A DNA stretch of 64,000 bases from Gonocerus acuteangulatus (GCA_946811695.1 OX328126.1:88996785-89060784), one strand, 5' to 3'. Positions 1 to 15,100 are shown, numbered from the stretch's first letter. The notes: a model not told the origin generated them from the letters alone. Numbers and translations: made by a program.

Positions 1-555
1 ATCAGCATTAAATTCTGCGTCAAATGACCTGGTCAAAGTCCAATTCGGCCACATAAAATTGCCACAATCGCCAGCCAATTTTGGGAAAAACTGTAGTGAG
101 CCCAGTTACAGCTTGGATTAATCAATTCTTTTGATACTCCCTCTACCTAAAGGTTGAAGAGCATCAATAGCTGAGTCCAAAAAGCATAAAAACTTATAAA
201 TGTGACCGCACTAAACCCCGTAAGTAAGCCTCGAGTGGACAATCCAAGGAATCTCGCACTATTGAAAAAAAAAGTCTAGAAGATCCGATATATTATTATA
301 AATTTTAGCAATTTTTTCAGTTTTTCTTCGTTAATTTAAAAATCGTTGATTTTGGGTAAACAAACTTCAAATAGAGAGTAAAGAACATTAAATTCTGCAT
401 CAAATGAACTGGTCGAAGTCCAAATTCGGCCAGGCAAAAATGCCACCATCGCTAGCCAAAATACAACAATTGCTTCCAATCTCGCACTGTTGAAAAAAAA
501 GTTCAGATACATTATTATAAATGTTTTAAATTTATAGCTACGAAAAACTGAATCT
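1..555. repeat. Direct duplication upstream of the lipase gene
   Basis: About 80 bases near the left edge (roughly 7-90, containing TTAAATTCTGCGTCAAATGA) recur diverged at 389-460. Likewise 249-330 recurs at 479-552 (CTCGCACT-TTGAAAAAAAA). This suggests an old tandem duplication with a unit of about 230-385 bases. No gene is recognised here. Confidence 0.6.
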
Positions 556-660
556 TCAATTTCATGATAATTCGTGTCCAAATAAATAAAGGGATATATT
601 TTTTTATTGCCCTAAAGTAACGTGAGAAAATAATATAATTATCCCATTGTTTCTGCGCCA

Positions 661-700
661 TATATAATGCTTTATGATTCTTGGCAGATTCTCAAGAGAA
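661..700 (+). promoter_or_regulatory. Candidate TATA box and start region of the lipase gene
   Basis: TATATAA lies at 661-667, with a TCA initiator-like trinucleotide about 30 bases on. The lipase ATG follows at 787, giving a predicted 5' leader of about 95 bases. This is a pattern match only, and the window is rich in AT runs that mimic TATA boxes. Confidence 0.3.
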
Positions 701-786
701 GTCAATTAAAGTAGTGCATTTTTCTTGCTGACTTGTTGAGAGAAGGTCGCACTGTTCAGTGACTGGTCAGTGAAGGACTGGCTGTC

Positions 787-1751
787 ATGTTACTACTTCT
801 TCTTGTTCCAGTACTCACTGTATTTTCTGCAGATACTGACTTGGTATCGCCTCCTGTGTATGAGGGTCTGCCTAGTGTTGTGAGTCCTCTTTTTATCTTC
901 ACAATAACACCATAAACAGGTAAAAATTAACATTTTTTAGTGTGGAAACCGCTCCCGATTTTGGCGAAATTCGAGCGAAAAAATCGTGGGGCTTATTGCC
1001 TTGAAACTGGAAGCATTCATAAGGAAACGAATGAAACCTTTTTATAGATATCTGTTTGAATAGAAAATACAAATAGTTTTGCAAACTATTTTTTGAGGTT
1101 GGGTACTTTGAAACGACGGATACACTTGAAACGTTTTCTAAATGTTTAACATTTATCCAAAATAAGATATGTACATTTAGGCTACTTACGGAGTCTAGGA
1201 AGAATTAACAAAAATTATTGAGAGGAGATCGTTGACCGTAGATGATGCAAGGTAGGGATTGTCGGGGTTCGGTCACTGCTACTTAATAAAACTACATTTT
1301 ATCATAAAAATGGTTTTATTGTGCCGACGTTTCGGCTTGAACTTCAAGCCGACTTAATAAAACTACATTTTATCATAAAAAATAGTTTTATTGTGCCGAC
1401 GTTTCGGCTTGAAGTTCAAGCCAGTTCGGCTTGAACTTCAAGCAAGTTCAGTCCATTGGGTGGTCCAGAACCCCCCCCCCCCCTCACCAACTCCTTTCTT
1501 CCTATGTTTCCCTGTATTAACTGTCAGAAATGATCCCGCATTTGTGAGGAATAGTTCTCTATCTTCCCATCGGTAAGCCCATATTGTTATTTTTATATCT
1601 AATCTAATATGTAATCTGTTATTCTTATATCTGTTCTCCTAATAATCCAAACACTTCTAGAGCACATTGTTCTTCTATATATTATGTTCTAGTATTTTAT
1701 GTTTTTATGTTTTTGTCTTTTTCCATATATGTATGTGTATTTGTGTATGTA

Positions 1752-1808
<57 letters not shown>

Positions 1809-2512
1809 CAGTATTACATCCGTCGTACTTGTTTTTTACAGCCCTGATGAAGGCTTGAAGTTCAAGCTGAAACGTCGGCACAATAAAACCATTTTTATGA
1901 TAAAATGTAGTCTTATTAAGTAGCAGTGACCGAACCCCTACAATCCCTACCTTAGGAAAAAATAGCAGAAGTTCGGAAATGTTCGGATATTTTCTTAAAT
2001 ATCTCGAAGACGGATAGGAAATCGCGATAAGTGGACAGTAGCCATTTAAAAGCTCGCTAAATTTCCTACAAAAACGGTTCTGAAGTTAATTTTTATGGGG
2101 CCATCTTATTTGGAGAAATCGGTGCTTAAAATTCGGTTTTGTTCTTTTGAACGGTGTTTTGTCTCTTTTATTCTCAGTTTATAAATTTTTTTTTCAGTAC
2201 AGAGTACGCTAGTGAAACTAAGTAAGAAAATGAGAACCGTATTTAATTATTTTGTAATAGTGGTTTTCTAGAGTGAACTTCGAAATGGCGGAAAGAGTAA
2301 TATACGCTTAGATTTCTGTCAATATCCTGTTGTGGTTTTTCCACATTTTTCCATTTGTTTAAATTTTTTACGAAATAGCACAACGAAATATTTACCATCA
2401 TACCCGTTATATCAAAACTGGCGAAATTGATTGAAAATCGCTGATCATGTAGTTGTATAGAGCATTGGATTTGCTTTAAATGACACCAGAAGCAATACTC
2501 TAGGACCAGTAG

Positions 2513-2562
<50 letters not shown>

Positions 2563-2904
2563 AAATCAGTCCCGTAACAGGCCACGAGGGCCCTGAGGGG
2601 CAGATACTATAGAGGTATCTGATTCTTGACCATACGGCACACTAGGGAGATAGTATGGTCAGTACTATGCTCCGGCCGCCTGATTTTCCCCTTGGCTGCT
2701 TCGACTGCTAGAGTCATTAGCACCAACCAAGGTACCCATTATTAAATTAATTAAAGGCTGGGTTGGCCTAGGGACGGTCAGGGAGGCCGAATTCAACCCA
2801 TGAACGAAGACACTAGAAGAAAAAATCTTTAGTGCTTGCTCGGGATTTGAACTCAGGCCTCCAGCTTATTAATCCAGTGCTCTACCACTGAGCTAACCTC
2901 GCCC

Positions 2905-2972
<68 letters not shown>

Positions 2973-5900
2973 TACTTTCTATTATATGTAGTAAGTGTGT
3001 GCTATAGCGTCTGTTTAAATTAGAGGTAGGTCAATACTGGTTTGACATAGATGGGTAACATATATACAGATATAATTTATTTCTTTATTTTATTTTATTT
3101 ATTTATTTTATTTCATTTTATTTTTTTTATATATATATTATTTTAATGGTATTGTTAATTTGATTATTATGAGTATCATTGTTAAGTATCGTTATATTTT
3201 ATTTACATTTATTGTTTTTATTTATTAAGTTGTATTTTATCAAATTGATGGTCTTAAGTTATTTAGGTCTTACAGTAACCAGGCTTGTTGTGTTACCAAG
3301 CCTGAATAACGAGGGTGAAGGAGACGCCCAATTGTAAATTGACGTGTTTAGCATCTCATTTTTTTTTTTTTTTTTTTTGTGATAAATGTACATTCATCCA
3401 TGTGAATTGTATCTCCTAATAATAATAAAAATAATAAATAAATATATATATATATTACTTTCTATTATATATAGTAAGTGTGTGCTATAGCGTCTGTTTA
3501 AATTAGAGGTAGGTCAATACTGGTTTGACATAGATGGGTAACATATATACAGATATAATTTTTACAAGTACTTGATGAAAAAAAGGCTTACCGATGAGAA
3601 GACGGAGAACTATGCTTCTCGGATGCGTAATCATTTCTGACTGTGGATGATCAAGGTAAGTTTGAGTGGGTAAGGGAGGAGGAATTTTTGACCAACCATT
3701 AAGTTGAGAGTGGTAATAAAGGATCAAGGGCTTGAGGGCGGTGACATAAAAGTTTGGTGATAGTGGAAGGGAGGAAGGGTTTTATTGCAGGCGGTATAGA
3801 GTTTTAGCAAGATTCTTTTTAAAAATGGAAAATGTTGGAGTAGGTGTACTACTCCAGGGACCATCCTGTATAAACAAGTTCAAGAGCCACCAGTATTTTC
3901 TTGACGAGTTCGAAACGTGGAAACTACTTATTGGTACCTCCGGATAGGGTCATAAGCGGGTTCCCTCCCGATGGAGGGAGGGAGGAAACGCTCTTAACCC
4001 TGGATTGACACCGTTGGGTGAAAAATACCCCACACTTTGTTCTATGGCGTGTTTCTTAAATTCTGTAAATCTTAGAGACTCCATCCTTGTTCCTAAATAA
4101 TCGGAAGTGTATTATCTGGTTAGACCTAATATAAACAACGCCAGTTGTCTGCTAATCGCTGCATGAGAAGGTCGCGAGTTGTGTATGGGGTATTTTTTAC
4201 CCCACGGTGTAGTTAACGCATGTCTTTTTCGCTGATCTGATAAATCTTCACGGGTCGATTACTTTCATGTCACGCCTTTCCAAGTGACAAAACGGCCTGA
4301 AAACTGCCCAGAAAAGATGTTCTCTTTGATTAGGACTACCGACTGGTGAAAGCTCATGTGGCAGTTAGTGTCCAACTGGAGAACATACCAAAACCACTGA
4401 AGACACTGATGCTTGTTGTTTTGGAAGGTGAATCAACTCCTGATGGACCTTCAATATCTTTCGTTACCTTTTACAAACATGTGAAATATTTATTTGGTAA
4501 CAGAAAACATTTAGGAAGACGAAAACGCTATGTTCTGTGTGTAGAAGGGCCATGCACACCGATCACCAAAATGTGTTAAATGTTAACGAGTCTCAATTGG
4601 ACAGAACATTGTATTTTTCTAATGTTCCTATTTTTTATGGCTTTTGATCATTCTAGTTTATTGTTCGTAAAAAATATTTTCAGTTTAGTAAAATTTTTAC
4701 AGGATAATTATTTGGTGTATGAACAATATTGGGTTTTAGGATTTCCTAGCTATTTTGTGAATTTTAATTATTATTCGGCAAATAAATTCCTGTTTGAATT
4801 TATTCCTTGATGTTCCTGCTCTATACGTTGCTCTTGTACAAAAAAGCAAAAGAAAAAATTGAAATTTATTTATTTTATATATTTTCAAAGTATGGGGTAA
4901 AATTTACCCCACGGTGTCATTAACGTAGATGTCAATGGCAGTGTCAATCCAGGGTTAAATGATATCAGTGTAATTATTTATGAAAGAACTTTTTTTTTTC
5001 AAACAGAAACAGCTAGCAGCCGATGCCGGTCTGACCTCGACTGACATCTTGGTGACGACAGAAGATGGCTACATAATCTGGATGCACAGGATTGGCAATA
5101 ACTCAGGACCACCTGTTCTAATACAGCATGGACTCTTAAACGCGGCCGACTTGTGGATCAACCGTGGTCGCCATGAAGATCTCCGTAAGTACCTTAGGAA
5201 AAAGTTTTTTTGTAACTCCTTTTCGGTTTGGGTACTTAGAATCGTGGGATTAAATTGAAATATTTTGTAAATTTTTGAAATTCATGTAAAAATCAGGTAT
5301 GTTTAAATTTTGGTTACATTTGGACTTAAGGAAGGAAGAAAAAAATTATTAATAGATATGATAAGCTTTAGAATCTTCCTAGAGCGAACGGAGAGATGCC
5401 GTGGGAGTCATTTCCGCTTAGGATACTGAGAGTTTCTTGTTGTGGTGCATTAAACTTCCTTCTCTTTGAGATTATATTTTATATTTTTAACGAATGATCA
5501 AACCCTACCAATAACTGTTTCTATTCCTCTACTAATGGCACTAGAGATATGAACGGAACCGCGTAAAGATGACGCAGTTCCTGCTAGTCGGACTTTTAAT
5601 AATGCCAACATCATGTGGTCGGTCACCCAATCTTACCCAGTCTAACGGTGCTCAAAAAGGGGCCGAAGTGGAAAGTTTTGATTGGCTTATTCTATGATTT
5701 GGGGGTTCTGAACACGATTCTGAATTTGTCCACCAAAAATTTGTTCCGCAAATATAAGAAATCATATGATCAATGATTTCTCAAATTTGCCGAGCTAATT
5801 TTTGGTGGACAACTTCAGATTCGTGTTCAGCACCCCAAAAAACATAGAACAAGCCAAGCAAAACAATTAAACCAAAACTTTCCACTTGAAACCACCGTTT

Positions 5901-8900
5901 GACTGGGCTAATCAGGCACTGGCCACTCCCGACGTTGCTTTGGTGATCAACGGGAACCGCTGCATTCGGCGTGGTTAATGGCAGTTGGCTCCAATGGTAC
6001 TAAGCATAGATGTACAAGTATTCACAGCAAATACCAATCAATACTACACGGTCGCCAATAAACAAACCGTAACATTTGCACATAAAATGCATAAAAATGC
6101 ATGGGATGTGTAGAATAAACACTAAACTCCCACATCGTAGGGTTACTTCGATGTGGAAATATATACACGGTCGCCATAATTGTTTATTAATCTATGCGCC
6201 AACTGAACCCTGTGGGAGTGACAGGGCCGCCACATGGGGGGGGGGGACAACCGGGTACAGTTGTCCCAGGCCCGGGCACCGTGGGGGCTTGGCCGATGCT
6301 CGCTATTTGGAAAAAAGTACCGAAAGTGACCTTTGCAGCACCGATTGTCGGCTTTTATTCTCATTTTGCTCAAAACTGAAAATGAAAATAATTTTAAAAT
6401 GCCCAAAGTCCTTTAGCAAAGTACTAGAATTTTCATTCTGGCTCTGAGAAGTGAGGGCCTGACTGTGAGAAGTGGGGGCCCGTGATCTGGTCCCGGGCCC
6501 GGCTCTGAGATGTTGCTGCCCTGGGGAGTGACTACTCTTGCAGTAGTTTTCCATGTTTTATTGAAACATCATAAATATACTTTATGTTTCAGCATTCCTA
6601 CTTGTGGATGAAGGTTATGACGTATATCTCAGTAATTTCAGAGGAAACGCACTTGGCCTGAATCATGTCAAGTACAAGAGATCAGATCCACGCTTTTGGG
6701 ACTTCAGGTATTGCGGACATTTATGTATATAGTTGGTCATTATCTTGAAAAACTTAATGCAATTAATACGATTTTGTTAATTTTTTCTTCAGTTTCCACG
6801 AGAATGGTTACTACGATCTCCCAGCAATGATTGACAAGGTTCTCAAACTACGCCAAGAAAGCAAGTTGTTCTACATCGGATACTCATTGGGTAATAACTA
6901 GCATAATCATACTTCTTAAATATGTTTCGTAAAATTAAGATGTTAAATTATTTAAAAAAAAAACAAAACAAAGAACCTTCAGGGGGACAGAGAAAAAAAA
7001 TCCCGAAAAACAAAGATTTTGATGAATAACCTCAATTTGGTTTATTGAATCGGTCTGGAACGTCTTTAAAATGAACATAGTAACATTACAAACTTTGGAT
7101 TCTCAAAGAAAATGTCGTCTACTTTACGCTGGTTTGATTAGAATTGAGTTACCATAAACGGTTTTTTAGTAATCGCTACTTATTCATAAAAAAAAACATG
7201 ATCGGTATGATGTTTGATGTTGAAACATGATGTTTCTGTTGGGAATTGAACCAAACTTTATATGAACGTTTTTGTTGCACATGAGGTCTACTATCCCCTT
7301 CTGAAAGGTTGATACTTTTATCCGTTACACCCTGTATATTATATTTGGTCTCTTTTTCAGTTATTTTAACTTTTTCCTTGTAAAATTATTTTTTATTTTA
7401 TTATTATGAGTCCATGTAATTTTTCAAAATAGTTTTTAATAACGATTTAACTTTACCGGAAGGTTCACCTTCGTTCCATTGTATCTAGTTTTAGGCTTCT
7501 GAAAAGTCATCCAAACACGTGAAACATGTAGAGCCAATTTTAATAAATTGATGTTTATGTTCATTTGGTCTTTTATTCATTGAACCCCTCCCGTGGTCTA
7601 GTGGCTAGCGCCTTAGATTCATAAGTGGGAGATGGTGGGTTCGATCCCCACCGGCGCACAGTGGTCAAAAACCGCTCAAAACTCAATAACATTTGATATT
7701 GTTGATTTAGGAACCTGAAATTGTGCACACTTACCAATCTTATAACTAAAAGTCCGACTCGCAGGAACTGCGTTATCTTAGCGCGGTTCCAGTTCTTTTT
7801 TTTTACGGCTCATCTACATCTAGGTCATTAGCGCCGACATCTAGGGTTTAGCGAGGAATTTTACCAGCGAGCCGTGGGATGATAAAATTCCTGCCAGAGG
7901 CTGGGAATCGAACCCACCATCTCCCGCTTATGAATCCAAGGCGCTAGCCATTAGACCACGGGAAACCCCGGTTCTTGTTCATATCCCTATTCTCATTTGA
8001 AAAGCATAGAATAGAAACAGATAATATTTTCCTCGGCCTTTGTTCAAAGGGTTTTATGGCTATACCTGGGGTTAGGGTCGGGTCCGCAAGACCCTAGAAA
8101 CCTCTCCTAGCGATACTTCATTTCATACGTTTCAATGAATTGGAAAATATCAAAAATTTTCTCATATTCCTGTGTTCTTTTACTATAGTAATAATTCTAC
8201 AGATAAAATCAATTAAAAAATAAAATAAAAAAACCAACAGCATAAAGGCAATTGGAAATATTCAAAAGACGTCATCGAATCTTTTTCTCTTGGCAAGCTA
8301 TGTTTCTAACAATGAATTGTTTTTCTTACTTTGCCTAATCTGTGTTATTGTAAAATACATTATCCAAATATAAGCAATTAAAAAATAACAAGGAATAAAA
8401 GCAGACAAAAAGACCAGTTCGAATAAGCAAAATCCATTACTTTAATGTTTTAAGCACTTATTTCTCCGATTGAGATCGCCTAATCAAAACTTTCATCAGA
8501 ACCTTTTTTGTAGAGCATTTAGTAAGCTTTCTAATGGTATTGTTTCGTTTGCCAAGATTTTCAACCTTTTTCGAGATATTAAGGAAAATATACAGAGTTA
8601 CCAAAACTTTTTATGTCTGTTAATAAAATATTTTATTCTAACCCTTCCTTAACTCCAAACGTAACCAAAATTTCAACATATTAGTTTTAATGATAGTAAA
8701 ACATGCAGAAAATGTTTCAACTGAATCCCATGATTCTAAGTACCCAAACCAAAAACGGTATTCAAAAAGTATTTTTCAAATTTTCTCAAAAACGATTAAA
8801 GCTATCGCCTTGAAAATGGTTTCATTCGTTTTACTAGCCAAAGAAGCCTATAAAACGAGTACTTACAAGCTTATGAACTCAAAAACGTAAGCGTTACGAT

Positions 8901-9049
8901 TTTTTTTGCGCGAATTTCGCCCCAAACGCCATCTTCCAGTGGGCGGATTTTGCTGGTTAACGAACTTGACCTTTCAAATTAGACGACAGATTTTTGTACC
9001 AAATTTCATCAAAATCGAACCATCAGGGAAGCCAGAAATCCGCGAACAG

Positions 9050-9104
<55 letters not shown>

Positions 9105-12100
9105 TATACATATATATATATATATACAAATTTTAACCACCGTTATTTTCGGTCTCTAGGGGTTCTGAAACGCGAAATTTTCTAGTCGGCACTTCCGGAT
9201 TGTTTCATTGTATCAACCTTATAAGCGGGGTTCCTCCCTATGGGGGAGGGAGGAACCGCGCTAAAATGAAGGTATTGATAAGTCACTCACATGACAAATT
9301 TTTTTGTGGTCGCCCCCGCCTCTGAACTGCACTCGGCTGGGCTCAGGAGGTCGAAACCAATTAGAAAAAAAAATACATCTGCTCCTATCTCAGCCAACTT
9401 TTTTTTAAATTTTAGCACAACAGTTTGAGATAATTTCCGTAGGAGTAACGAAATATGCTCATCGGCTACTGGAAATTGATCTGTCAAACACTCGCATACC
9501 GAAAGTACACTTTTGTCGTTTGAATTCAACATTATTTCAACCAGGACACGATTTTTCAATCGGATCACTTCAGACCTTTTTTGCAGTCAACACTGAGTAC
9601 TGCAAAAAAATCCGTCATCGATTTGATTCCAATGTTTAGATCCCGCGTCTGTCTGTTAGTCATTTACCGAGTTGGTTCACCTCTAGCACCGAAGTAGGCA
9701 GACTTATGCAGCTAATTTCGGTCTGGGGTCTTTCTATACATGTCCACGGAATAATTAAGCCCGAAATTAGAGAGACGCAAAAGCTATATGACAAAACGAA
9801 ATTTGATACGTGTAATTTTTTTACTTTTTCAGTATCCCCGTCCATGAAGGGTAGGTATTCGAAAAATACAAAAATATTTTTTTTGCCCTTCGAAAATCCC
9901 ATTAAAATATGCGTTAACTTTATCGGTCTGAAAAAGTAAAGTTGAAGGAACGATTTTGGTACATGAGGATTTGGGAAATTTTCTTCGTTTCTAGTACTTC
10001 AATGATTAACCACCGTCCTGTAATCAACGGTGGGGGCCTAAAACTCAAGAAATGGCACTCTCAAGAGGTATTTAACATTTATTTAAGGCGAATGGGTTCG
10101 GAGAAAATACTTCAAAAAATCAAGTTTTGAGCGCTTTTTGGCTATTTTTGACAACTGTGCGGCGGCAGGAACTTTCTCATCCCACGGCTCGTTGAGAAAA
10201 TTCCTCGCTGCATCCTGGATGTCGGCGCTAATGTCCTAGATGTTGAAGCGCCGTAAAAAAAGAAAAAAAAAAAACAGTAAAGATATGCTTTCATTATTCA
10301 ATAGTCTATGCCAAATATTGGCAACTTTTGATATGTTGCAGGCCAAACTTTAGAGGCCAAATACATTCGCGGGCCGCGTAGATCGGTCAAAAGAAAATAT
10401 CATCGGATTTCAAAGTAGTGTTCATAATGTTTACCGATAGATATCAGAAATTAAATAAAACTACAATGTTATTGTATTACGATTTATTAAAATAACAAAA
10501 TGAAATGAAAAAATATGTACATAAAACATTATAATTGAATAGTGAAATTTGGAATTATTACGAACTACGTAAGTTAAATAGCGACCAAAAATCAATGAGG
10601 AAATATACTTCCTGCAAAAAAACACCATCTCACTCGATCTTCCTCGTTTAGAGTGAATAATAGAGTAGGGTAATATAAATTTTTTTTAATTGGGTTTTTC
10701 GAAATGTCTCGCGGACCAGATCAAATCTCACAATAGGCCGGATCCGGCCCGCGGGCCGGTTGTTGCCCACATTTAGTATATGCAATTCTGAATAATCTTC
10801 CTACCTTATCTTATTTTGTAAACATCCAAATAGGAATTTTATATGGAACCTGCTATTTACGGATGATTTTTTGTTTCAACATAGCATATCGTCGATTTAT
10901 AAGAGATACGTTTTAACAAATATACATCAGATTCAGATATTTTTTTAAATTTTTATTACCAAATGAAATTTTATTTTTTTAGGAACTACAGTGTTCTTCG
11001 TGATGGCTTCTTCAAGACCTGACTACAATAAGAAGCTTCATGCTGCTATCCTTCTAGCCCCGGTTGCATTTGGTCCTCCTCTGGAAGATCTAACTCCGCA
11101 ATTACTACTTTTACTACAGAACAGGGATGCTATTGCTGTAAGTTATTATTGAAGTATATACAGCGTGCGGCAGATCTCAAACAGCCAAGATTTGAAATGT
11201 TTGCACTTCCCTTGTGGTGGATAAAAAGATAGGAGGGGTCTTATTTTGCACGGCGAATCATGGCGTTGCCTGTCGCCACCATGGTTTGCTCCGTTTTTGG
11301 AAAACCGCCGTTCTTTGGTTCCATCAGTGGGCATTCCGGTTGGGGTTATACGCCCCTCGCCGTAAAGCAATCGCGAATTGAGTGCCAATGTAATAATGTG
11401 AAAAAACATATTCCAAGTGAAGCTAATCGGTAGAACGGACATAGGTTCCAACTGCATGGTGTTACAAACTGTTCGAATAAACTTCGACGGATGTTCTGTA
11501 AGCTCCTCGTCTCCCTAAAGGGTAATGTCGTCGGGTGGAGCAAGTGTTCACTGATTTCAGCAGTTGTGACTTCTTCTGGAGACACTACCTAAAGAAAAAG
11601 GTTCCTAAAAACCGGCCTCACGCTTAGAAAGAAGTCAAAGAGATAATTCGGGAAAAATCGCTCCTATGTCAAAATGCGGCCAAAAAACGGATTGAGATCC
11701 TTCATCAATGTATCGCTGGTGGAGGCCGTAATCTTTCTAATATAATTTTTAAAACGTAATGAATAAAACGGGAGACGTACTAATAGAAATAAAATAAACA
11801 TATCTTCCAATGGCCATAGCCACATTGAATACTAATAATCACCGAAATTAAGGAACGTCGGGTGTGACCAGTGACCAGTACCTGAATGGGTGGCCGACCA
11901 CGTACTCTTGGCATTATACAAAACGGTGGCAACCTTTAGATAGCCCGGCGTTAAAACGCACTCACAAAAATAAATAATAAATAAAGATATTTTACCATCC
12001 AGTCTTAGGGAGGAAATCCACTTATGAGATTGACCTCATGACGCAATCTGGAAATTTTGGTTACATTTTGAGTTAAGAAAGTACTTGAAAAAAAAAAAAA

Positions 12101-15100
12101 AAAAAAATTATCAATAGACATGAAAAGCTTTGGGATCTTCGTATATTTTCACAAATATATCGAAAACGTTTGGAGAATCGTGGTAAGTGGAATGTGACCA
12201 TTTGAAAACTTACTACATTCTCTACAAAAAAACGGTTCTGAAGCAATTTTCTCTGTTTACCTAATTTATTAAGTCGTTGTTTTTTTGTTTTAAATTGCAT
12301 TTATCAGTAAAATTAGTAGTTTAGTAAAAGAAGGCAAGAAAACGAGAAACTTCTCGGTGATAGCGATTTACTATAGCGAACGTTAAGAAGGCGGGGGAGT
12401 CATTTCCGCTTAGGAGATTGTCAGTTTCCTGATGTGACGCTTTAAACTGCCTTCTCTTTAATATTTTTGACGAAAGATGAAACCCTACCATTCATTCCTC
12501 CTATTACTTCACTAATTGCACTATGGATATGTACGGAACAGCGCTAAGATGACGCAGTTCCTGCAGTTTTCAACAGACTATCAAAACTGCACTGTTCGAT
12601 TTGCCGCACCCTGTATCATATTCGGCACCGCTATCCGAAGTCCTGATGTATATGTCAGGAGGAGTAATACTTGTTAATTTTTTTAGCAATTGGGGATAAG
12701 CTTGAAAATGTACGAACTTGGTCCCCGATTACCAGCCTTTATAAAACAGATACAACAGCTCTGTCGGCCTTCATCGCCAATGATCAACTTATGCTTGGAT
12801 GTTTTCGGACTACTTTTTGGCGAGCATAGGAGTAACATTGACAAGGTATGGGAAGCCGGGGGAAAATAGTGCCTAAGCAACATTTTTAACCAAACGTAAC
12901 TGTAGCTACTATATGTTGGATATTATGTGTGACTATCAGTTGAAATGGTTAGAGGCAACAAGCGTAAGTAGCAAACAGAGCTTACAGTCATATTTTAGTA
13001 GTATTTGCATCATAGCAGCTACAGATAAGTTTTTTTATAAATGTTGCTTGGCACTATTTTTCCCCGACCCCTTCAATTACAGTTATTGAATGCTCATTTC
13101 TATCAATTTGATTGTATTCTATTTTACTATAGAAAATATTCAGATGTAAAAATAAATTCATTATGTAGTTTTATATAACAGAAAGGCTGGGGACAATAAG
13201 TTCCTGCGAGTCTTACATTTTTTTTTTTAATACTTGTTTCAAGCCTTGGTTGAATTGCTTTGTACTGCGTGTTCCATGCCATGCGTGTTAACTTTGAATA
13301 TATAATTTCGATTTTTATGAGATGTTAACTATTGTTTACACAAGTGTAATATTTCAGTGGGATTGTGTTTGTATTGTGTAAAATTGTATTTTTCTGTTTT
13401 TATCTTGATAATTACACTCTTCTTGCAAGCAATAAGACTTTTGCAATATTGGTCATGTAAACTGCTTAAGATGAAGGCTATTGTATAGTATGGCCATTGT
13501 GAAGAGTCCAGGTTTCAGATTTAATCGGAGAGCTGGTAACGCACGTTTCATGAAGTGTTTTATGCACCTTGAAATTTTGCTATAATGTACCTCTTGGGAA
13601 GATAAGAAGGTATATATGTGTTGGCTAGACTTACCGTGGAACACTAGGTACTGCGCATAGGGTAATGGTGAAAAAAAATATTGCCCAAACATAGTGTTTT
13701 ATTTAGAAGACAACTATGATTAATGTAAAAAAAAAAAAAAAAAAAAAAAATGCAAATTAAGGCAATTTTACAATGAATAACCATTCACGCTACCATTTAT
13801 ACCGGAGATAAAAGGGAGTCACGTTTTTTTTTTTTTTTACGGCGCATCGAAAATTCTTGGCCATTAGCGCCGACATCCAGGAGTTTTCTCAGCGAGCCCT
13901 GAGATGAGAAAATTCCTGTCGCCGGTGGGGATCGAACCCATCATCTCCCGCTTATGAATCTAGCGCGCTAGCCACTAGACCACGGGAGACCCCTTGTAAT
14001 GCTTACTAAATGTAGAAGTTTTCCTATAATTAGTGAATCTTTAGACCGTTCGGGGATGTGAAAATTTTTTCGAGAAAAACAGAAGTGCATCATTGGACGT
14101 CCAGAAAGTATCTTCTATCAATGGTTTTAGTGAATTAAACTACTGTTTTCTTAAAGGAAATTTGGACTATTTTATGATGGCATAATTGGAATTTAATTAT
14201 TTTGAACAGTTTTGGAGCAATACTTTCTTATTCAATAAAAAAAAAATGTCTACGTTTAAAAAAAAATAATGAAAATTTGACATAATTACTTTTTTCTTCG
14301 GAATCAAATCATACTTCAAATGAACTTTGTTGGAAATTATGTCTAGAGACCCCGGAAATTACCTCCTAGAGTTTGGCTACTTAGACCTGAATCACCCTGT
14401 ATATCTTAATGACATTGTCCTAGAAGCAGATCGTAACAAGTTTCTCGCTAATTATCCATCCACGGTCAGCAATCAGATACAAGATGGAGCAGGAAAGAAG
14501 CAATTTCATCTTGAGAAGCAAGTTTAATGGATCCTAATATTATCTGAGAGATGCTTGTAGATTGGTTCTAAGCAATTAAGCAGTCACCCGGAAGATATTA
14601 TACTTGTTGTACAGAATGGTGTAAATTTGTACATCGGACAACCGGAACATTGCGTATATTTTCCTCGCAAACTTACTTACTACCCGACTTCACGGGTATT
14701 TGTGTCCCTCCGCCTTCCAATCGATGTCCTGCCGTCCACCGGATCCAACAAGTTTTAATCACCTTCTGGTTAAAAAACAAAACAAAAAAAAAAACTGTGA
14801 AAACTGCTGTTCTTCCTTCGTAAACACATAAATATAGGCTCCAAGCATTTATTTTACCCTGGAACCAAACAATCCAGCTTTTAGTGCGGTTCCTCCCTCC
14901 CTCCATAGGGAGACACTCCGTTTATAAGGTTGAATTCATGACGCAATCCGGAAGTGCCGACTAGAAAATTTTACGTTACAGAACACATAGATCTCGAAAA
15001 TAACGGTGGTTCAAATATGTGTGTATATATCGACGATACAAATGCAAAGTATCGAATGTGAAAAAATGCATCTTTCATTTTCAATCTTTACTAATTTCTG

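Noticed and set aside
6076..6554. Proline/glycine-rich frames on both strands near a G run
   Set aside because: Overlapping frames on opposite strands in a GC-rich intronic patch between lipase exons 2 and 3, with no family signature.
7585..7660. tRNA-Glu-like gene with good A and B boxes
   Set aside because: No proper acceptor or anticodon stem, and the same sequence heads many SINE copies; likewise the tRNA-like heads at 2850-2907 and 24060-24136.
9287..9939. Three frames of 77-93 codons in lipase intron 4
   Set aside because: Two overlap on opposite strands, none has a domain motif or initiation context, and they sit among repeats.
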